Of a DNA stretch of 34,857 bases, positions 31,420 to 34,857 are shown one piece after another. The notes under the pieces were generated by a model, which was not told the DNA's origin, made no database searches, and was given only the letters and a program-made list of their open reading frames with translations. The stretch is from Pseudomonadota bacterium (GTDB taxonomy: Bacteria > Bdellovibrionota > UBA2428). The translations under genes and the position numbers were made by a program. Positions within the stretch are counted from its first letter, which is position 1. Each line of letters begins with the position of its first letter. Where the stretch lies: contig JAGNHS010000034.1 of NCBI GenBank assembly GCA_018001635.1, positions 1 to 34,857 of the forward strand, written 5' to 3'.

Positions 31420-31630
31420 TTTGCTCTTCGGGTCCTGCCAGACCTTTTTTTGAAGAGCGCGCCTTTCGTGGGCTTGGTTAATTGTTTGTCAAAAAAGTTT
31501 AGGTTTTTTGTGACGTCTGTGGTGTGATTGCACAACACAGTTTTCCGTCCTTAGTAGTTATTCGTCGCGTCCGTCCTCCTTTCTTGACTCGGAAACCTTG
31601 GGGCTTCTCGGGTTGCCAAAAATTTGTTAC
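31420..31630 (-). other. long structured fliC2 leader, no gene
   Basis: Between the predicted start of transcription (about 31631) and the CsrA hairpin there is no believable gene. It can form CTGTG-rich arms (31517-31540, 10 bp with one mismatch) and a nested stem GCTCTTC/GAAGAGC (31423-31458) enclosing GGTC/GACC. A 65-codon frame at 31499-31696 begins upstream of the promoter and has no ribosome site. Confidence 0.5.
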
Positions 31631-31637
31631 ATAATTT

Positions 31638-31664
31638 CTATCGGAAACTTGACACAACACTTTA
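31638..31664 (-). promoter_or_regulatory. sigma28 (FliA) promoter of flagellin fliC2
   Basis: TAAAGTGT (31664-31657), an 11-nt spacer and TCCGATAG (31645-31638) match the sigma28 consensus TAAAGTTT-N11-GCCGATAA at 13 of 16 positions with exact spacing. It is the clearest flagellar promoter in the window. Confidence 0.8.
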
Positions 31665-31682
31665 GAGCTTTGTGAAAAAATT

Positions 31683-31711
31683 TTGACATTTATCATTCGA
31701 GAATATTATGC
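31683..31711 (+). promoter_or_regulatory. promoter of rsmH and the cell-division cluster
   Basis: A consensus TTGACA (31683-31688) is followed by TATTAT (31704-31709, 15-nt spacer) or TTATGC (31706-31711, 17-nt spacer). It lies about 20 bp from the divergent fliC2 promoter; the leader before ATG 31737 would be about 20 nt. Confidence 0.5.
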
Positions 31712-31736
31712 TGCGCGTAAAGAGTCTGATTTTTAA

Positions 31737-32630
31737 ATGCTCTTATGTGAAAATGGAAATTGCGTGACGGAACATATCCCAGTTTTTTTAGATGAATTTT
31801 TAAAATTTTGTCCAAAAATGACTCATGGGAGCTATTTGGATTTAACACTTGGCGCTGGTGGGCACCTGCGCGCACTTTTAGAAAATCAAAAAAATTGGAA
31901 TGCAGTAGCTAGGGACAGGGATCCTAGGGCTATCGAGCGTGTTCAAAATTCATTTTCATCTGAGCTGATGTCTAGAATAAGTTTAGTCCAAGGAAATTTT
32001 TCAGAAGAAGAAAAGTCTCAACTTAGCTTTGATTATATTTTTGCAGATTTAGGAGTGTCTTCTTTTCAGTTTGATCCTGAGTTGAGTGGGATGAGTCTAA
32101 ATTCAGAATTAGTCTTAGACTTTAGAATGAATCCCGATGAGGGCGACAATTTTTTGACGTGGCTGAAAAAACAAAATCCTAGAATTTTAGAAGATATTTT
32201 TTATGGATTCGGCGAGGAGCCTAAAGCTCGAAAATTAGCAGAAGCTGTTTGGAGTGCTGATGCCGATGTTTTTAAAAATGCTAAAAGTTTTTCTTCATTT
32301 ATTGCTAGAGTCTTGGCTTATAAGGATTCTAAGCGACATCCAGCTACAAGAATATTCCAAGCGCTTCGAATGGCAATTAATCAGGAAGTGGAGTCGCTGA
32401 GTTCATTGCTCAATTGGGCCCCTAAACGATTAAAGGTCGGTGGAAGGATGGGCGTTATTAGCTTTCATTCTTTGGAAGACCGATTGGTGAAAAAAAAATG
32501 GCTTAGCTTGGAGTCGGGCGGAGACTTCGTTATCCTAACTAAGAGACCTCAATCACCTTCGGAGGGCGAGCTAGTCGCAAACCCTCGAGCACGTAGTGCT
32601 AAATTGAGAGTGATTGAGAGAGTGGGATAA
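31737..32630 (+). CDS. rsmH: 16S rRNA m4C1402 methyltransferase RsmH (MraW)
   Basis: A 297-residue S-adenosylmethionine-dependent methyltransferase. It shows the SAM-binding motif YLDLTLGAGGH, the catalytic-region FDYIFADLGVSSFQFD, and the signature GRMGVISFHSLEDRLVK near the C-terminus. RsmH N4-methylates C1402 of 16S rRNA and is the usual early gene of the dcw cluster. The stop overlaps the ATG of ftsL (TAATG). The mraZ gene that normally precedes it is absent: the flagellin leader lies directly upstream. The protein is slightly shorter than the typical 310 residues, with a low-similarity middle segment. Confidence 0.95.
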   Translation: MLLCENGNCVTEHIPVFLDEFLKFCPKMTHGSYLDLTLGAGGHLRALLENQKNWNAVARDRDPRAIERVQNSFSSELMSRISLVQGNFSEEEKSQLSFDYIFADLGVSSFQFDPELSGMSLNSELVLDFRMNPDEGDNFLTWLKKQNPRILEDIFYGFGEEPKARKLAEAVWSADADVFKNAKSFSSFIARVLAYKDSKRHPATRIFQALRMAINQEVESLSSLLNWAPKRLKVGGRMGVISFHSLEDRLVKKKWLSLESGGDFVILTKRPQSPSEGELVANPRARSAKLRVIERVG

Positions 32631-32932
32631 TGGGGCGAGATCAAAAGAGAACGATTGTTTTTTTAAAAACAGTTTTTTTAATTTTTTTGGCAGCGGGATT
32701 TTTTATGGCTCACGTTTGGGTGAGAACCCGCACTGTGACATTGGGTTATGAATTGCAAAAACAGAGAAAAACTTTAAGTGATTTGGAAGAGTATTATTTT
32801 AATCTTCAAATTCAGGAACAAAAAATAAGAAAGTGCTCCAGTCTTGAAGAGCTCAATAATTCTTTGTCGTGGGGATTAAAAAACCCTCGTAATGAACAAA
32901 TCCATTTTTTGGCTTACAGGGCCAATCCGTGA
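32630..32932 (+). CDS. ftsL: cell division protein FtsL
   Basis: A 100-residue bitopic membrane protein: a short basic cytoplasmic N-terminus (MGRDQKRTI), one transmembrane helix (about residues 10-29) and a periplasmic coiled coil (TLGYELQKQRKTLSDLEEYY). The identity rests on size, topology and its place between rsmH and ftsI; FtsL is too diverged for motif recognition. It forms the FtsQLB complex that activates FtsWI. It overlaps rsmH by 1 bp and ftsI by 4 bp. Confidence 0.85.
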   Translation: MGRDQKRTIVFLKTVFLIFLAAGFFMAHVWVRTRTVTLGYELQKQRKTLSDLEEYYFNLQIQEQKIRKCSSLEELNNSLSWGLKNPRNEQIHFLAYRANP

Positions 32933-34647
32933 AGGCTTCTAGAAAAGATTTAGAATCAAGGGTTACGTTTGTGTTAGCGGTGGTCTTGCTGGGTTTTGTG
33001 GGTGTTTTGGTGAGGGCGTTTTGGTTGCAAATTCTTCCCGATCAAAAACTTAAGCTTTTAGCGCGTAGACAATTTGAAAGTCGAATTCAGGTGCAAAACC
33101 GTAGGGCGAATATTCTTGATCGTGATTCGAAACCTCTAATTGTTTCTACTAGAGCTTACTCATTTTTTATGGATCCTAAGAAGATTGAAAATCCAAAATT
33201 ATTTTCCAAAAAAGCGGGCAAACTTTTATCTATGGATTCAAAGAAACTTTATAAAAAAATTATGGAGTTTCGCCAGCGAAGATTTGTTTGGTTGAAAAGA
33301 CATTTGCCAGAAAATGAAGCTAAGCTCATTATTTCAAAAAAGTTGGATTCATTATATTTTGTAGAAGAGTTTAAAAGGGAGCCAATTCGAGGTCGATTGG
33401 CATCACATGTATTGGGATTCACTTCGAGAGATGGCCGGGGTTTGGAAGGGGTTGAAAGATATTTTGATAAATATCTCGATAGAGATCCTCACGTTCTCAC
33501 TATAGAAAAAGATGCTTTGGGAAGAAGTATTTACCGACAATTGAGTCATTTTAAAGAGCCCGATCAAGAGATTGTCGATTTAAAGTTAAGTATAGATTCT
33601 TCTTTGCAGTATTTTGTTGAAAAGTCTTTAGAGGCAACTATTGAAAAGTTTAAAGCGCGAGGAGGAACTGTCATAGTGATGGATCCTTATTCTGGAGAAA
33701 TATATGCTCTGGCAAATTATCCAGATTTTGATTTATCGAGTCCCAATCAATACCCAGCAACCTTTAGGCGGAATCGCGCAGTGACCGATCCGATTGAGCC
33801 GGGTAGTGTGCTTAAGCCCTTTTTGGTGGCTGAATCTATTGAGAAATCATTAGTCAATGAAGACACATGGATTGCAACTCCTGGGGGTAAAGTTAAAGTA
33901 GCGGACCGATGGATTCATGAAGCCGATAAAGAACATGAGAAATCTGGCTATAAAGTGAAGGATTTAATTAAGCATTCAAGCAACGTGGCAACAGTTAATC
34001 TCTTGCAAAAGGTAGGTTCGGCCACTTTGTATTCCGCATATAAAAAAGTGGGATTTGGAGAGCTGACTGGTGTTGAGATTCCTGGCGAATCGCGTGGGAT
34101 AGTGCGCTGGCCTGGAGCAAAACAGATTGTAGAACAGGCCACATGGAGTTTTGGGCAGGGGATTGCTGTGACTCCGCTTCAGATAATTAGAGCTTACGCA
34201 GCTTTGGCCAATGGAGGTTTCAAGGTGAAACCACATTTAGTGGGGAGTCGTATAAGTCGTGATGGTCGGGTGCAATCTGAAGTTAATAATAATTCCGTTG
34301 GTGAAAGAATTTTTTCAGAAAAAACGACGGCCAGAATGACAAAACTTCTTGAATCAGTTGTTGAGGAAGAAGGCACTGGAACATTGGCTCGGCTAGAGCA
34401 TTTTAAAGTGGCGGGTAAAACTGGAACTTCACAAAAACCAGCCGTTGGATCTTCGGGGTATCAGAAGGGATCTTACATCGCATCTTTTGTGGGTTATTTT
34501 CCATCGGAGGCTCCTAGATTTGTTGTTTATGTGAATGTCGATGAACCTCAAAAAATTTATTATGGCGGATTGGTTGCGGGTCCTTTGTTTTCTGAAATTG
34601 CACGTCAAGCCATGCGCATGAACCCCTTAAGCTCCATCGCCCGATAA
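32929..34647 (+). CDS. ftsI: septal peptidoglycan transpeptidase FtsI (PBP3)
   Basis: A 572-residue class B penicillin-binding protein with a GTG start overlapping the ftsL stop (GTGA). One membrane anchor (about residues 11-32) precedes the dimerisation region and a transpeptidase domain with all three active-site motifs: S293-V-L-K296 (GSVLKPF), S350-S-N352 (HSSNVAT) and K497-T-G-T500. It cross-links septal peptidoglycan with FtsW. There is no PASTA domain. The TAA stop (34645-34647) is the start of the hairpin element at 34645-34740. Confidence 0.96.
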   Translation: MKASRKDLESRVTFVLAVVLLGFVGVLVRAFWLQILPDQKLKLLARRQFESRIQVQNRRANILDRDSKPLIVSTRAYSFFMDPKKIENPKLFSKKAGKLLSMDSKKLYKKIMEFRQRRFVWLKRHLPENEAKLIISKKLDSLYFVEEFKREPIRGRLASHVLGFTSRDGRGLEGVERYFDKYLDRDPHVLTIEKDALGRSIYRQLSHFKEPDQEIVDLKLSIDSSLQYFVEKSLEATIEKFKARGGTVIVMDPYSGEIYALANYPDFDLSSPNQYPATFRRNRAVTDPIEPGSVLKPFLVAESIEKSLVNEDTWIATPGGKVKVADRWIHEADKEHEKSGYKVKDLIKHSSNVATVNLLQKVGSATLYSAYKKVGFGELTGVEIPGESRGIVRWPGAKQIVEQATWSFGQGIAVTPLQIIRAYAALANGGFKVKPHLVGSRISRDGRVQSEVNNNSVGERIFSEKTTARMTKLLESVVEEEGTGTLARLEHFKVAGKTGTSQKPAVGSSGYQKGSYIASFVGYFPSEAPRFVVYVNVDEPQKIYYGGLVAGPLFSEIARQAMRMNPLSSIAR

Positions 34648-34740
34648 GGCGCCTAGCGACTTTTTACCATCGCCCCCCACCCAATTACACAATTCTGTAA
34701 TTGGGTGGGGGGCGATGGTAAAAAGTCGCTGGGCGCCTTA
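34645..34740 (+). repeat. hairpin repeat, copy 2, 45-bp stem
   Basis: Left arm 34645-34689 and right arm 34696-34740 pair over 45 bases with one G-T wobble around a 6-nt loop. It includes the ftsI stop codon. The outer 34 bases of the left arm match copy 1 (14086 onward) at all but two positions, while the tip (CAATTACA) is unrelated. No T-run follows; TATATATAG follows instead. Confidence 0.85.
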
Positions 34741-34752
34741 TATATAGAATGT

Positions 34753-34857
34753 ATGTTCGATTGTAGTCAGTGGCCTGTGATAGTTGAAAACGGATTACGA
34801 TGGGTTTGGGATTATCGGCAAGAGATTTCTTCCGCTGAAAATTTTAGAGTTTTTCTA
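34753..34857 (+). CDS. start of the next dcw gene, cut by the window edge; MurE/MurF-like possible
   Basis: An ATG at 34753 opens 35 codons without a stop: MFDCSQWPVIVENGLRWVWD then YRQEISSAENFRVFL. The segment DYRQEISSAENFRVFL is loosely like the N-terminal D-S-R-x-v-x-P-G-x-x-F-v-A motif of Mur ligases, and murE normally follows ftsI, but the fit is poor and the piece short. The gene starts 12 bp after the hairpin with no clear Shine-Dalgarno; TATATA at 34739-34744 is 8 nt upstream. Confidence 0.4.
   Translation, partial: MFDCSQWPVIVENGLRWVWDYRQEISSAENFRVFL

Noticed and set aside
31499..31696. 65-codon minus-strand frame in the fliC2 leader
   Set aside because: It begins upstream of the sigma28 promoter and has no ribosome site; the region is better explained as a structured leader.
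30340..31720. TTATGCTGCGCGT occurs upstream of fliC1 and of rsmH
   Set aside because: A 13-bp match without shared spacing to promoters; may be chance.
1..34857. CRISPR arrays, transposases, tRNA genes, integrases
   Set aside because: No direct-repeat/spacer pattern, tRNA-like arms or recombinase motifs were seen on reading both strands.

Overview
This window looks like a chromosome segment from a member of Bdellovibrionota (Bdellovibrio-like). That is an inference from AT-rich coding sequence, two small flagellins beside csrA/fliW and fliD/fliS genes, paired ArsA-type ATPases, an LpoB/COG3014 lipoprotein pair and a dcw cell-division cluster, together with many secreted proteins that I cannot assign to a known family. 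No tRNA, rRNA, CRISPR array, transposase or phage gene was seen.

Layout. 1-1848 (-): two overlapping ArsA-family ATPases, the second running off the left edge. 2017-4633 (+): LpoB-like lipoprotein, COG3014-like TPR lipoprotein, HAD phosphatase. 4626-6161 (-): a large secreted helical protein, convergent with the HAD gene and divergent from htpX. 6260-8934 (+): htpX, a small secreted protein, and an outlying member of a secreted family here called family A. 8953-9744 (-): FabL/FabI-like enoyl-ACP reductase. 9841-14094 (+): fliD-fliS-fliT-like-TPR-DUF4442-nitronate monooxygenase-like operon, ending in a 38-bp perfect hairpin. 14317-15760 (+): csrA, fliW and an exported protein. 15847-25372 (+): about 9.5 kb of eight secreted proteins with no recognised function: four tandem family A paralogues, then three large helical proteins, plus one link to the 4626-6161 protein. 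25421-25532: a compound inverted repeat between convergent genes. 25551-28851: TPM-like membrane protein, HAD-like protein, small protein, inositol monophosphatase, CBS pair. 28915-29307 (+): CheY-like receiver. 29472-31384 (-): two flagellins with regulatory leaders. 31737 to the end (+): rsmH-ftsL-ftsI, a second 45-bp hairpin of the same family as the first, and the first codons of another gene.

How it fits together. The flagellar genes form a coherent module: FliD cap, FliS and FliT-like chaperones, two flagellins, and the CsrA/FliW switch. The fliC2 leader carries a near-ideal CsrA hairpin just upstream of its Shine-Dalgarno sequence, and the csrA start codon lies in a CsrA-type site, which suggests autoregulation and flagellin control as in Bacillus and Campylobacter. 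The most novel part is the family A / helical-protein locus: five family A paralogues in the window, four with a conserved Cys-x5-Cys pair, encoded with large coiled-coil exported proteins, two of which (4626-6161 and 23666-25372) are paralogues. Several genes here have -35/-10 elements so close to the start codon, with no Shine-Dalgarno sequence, that leaderless mRNAs are likely.
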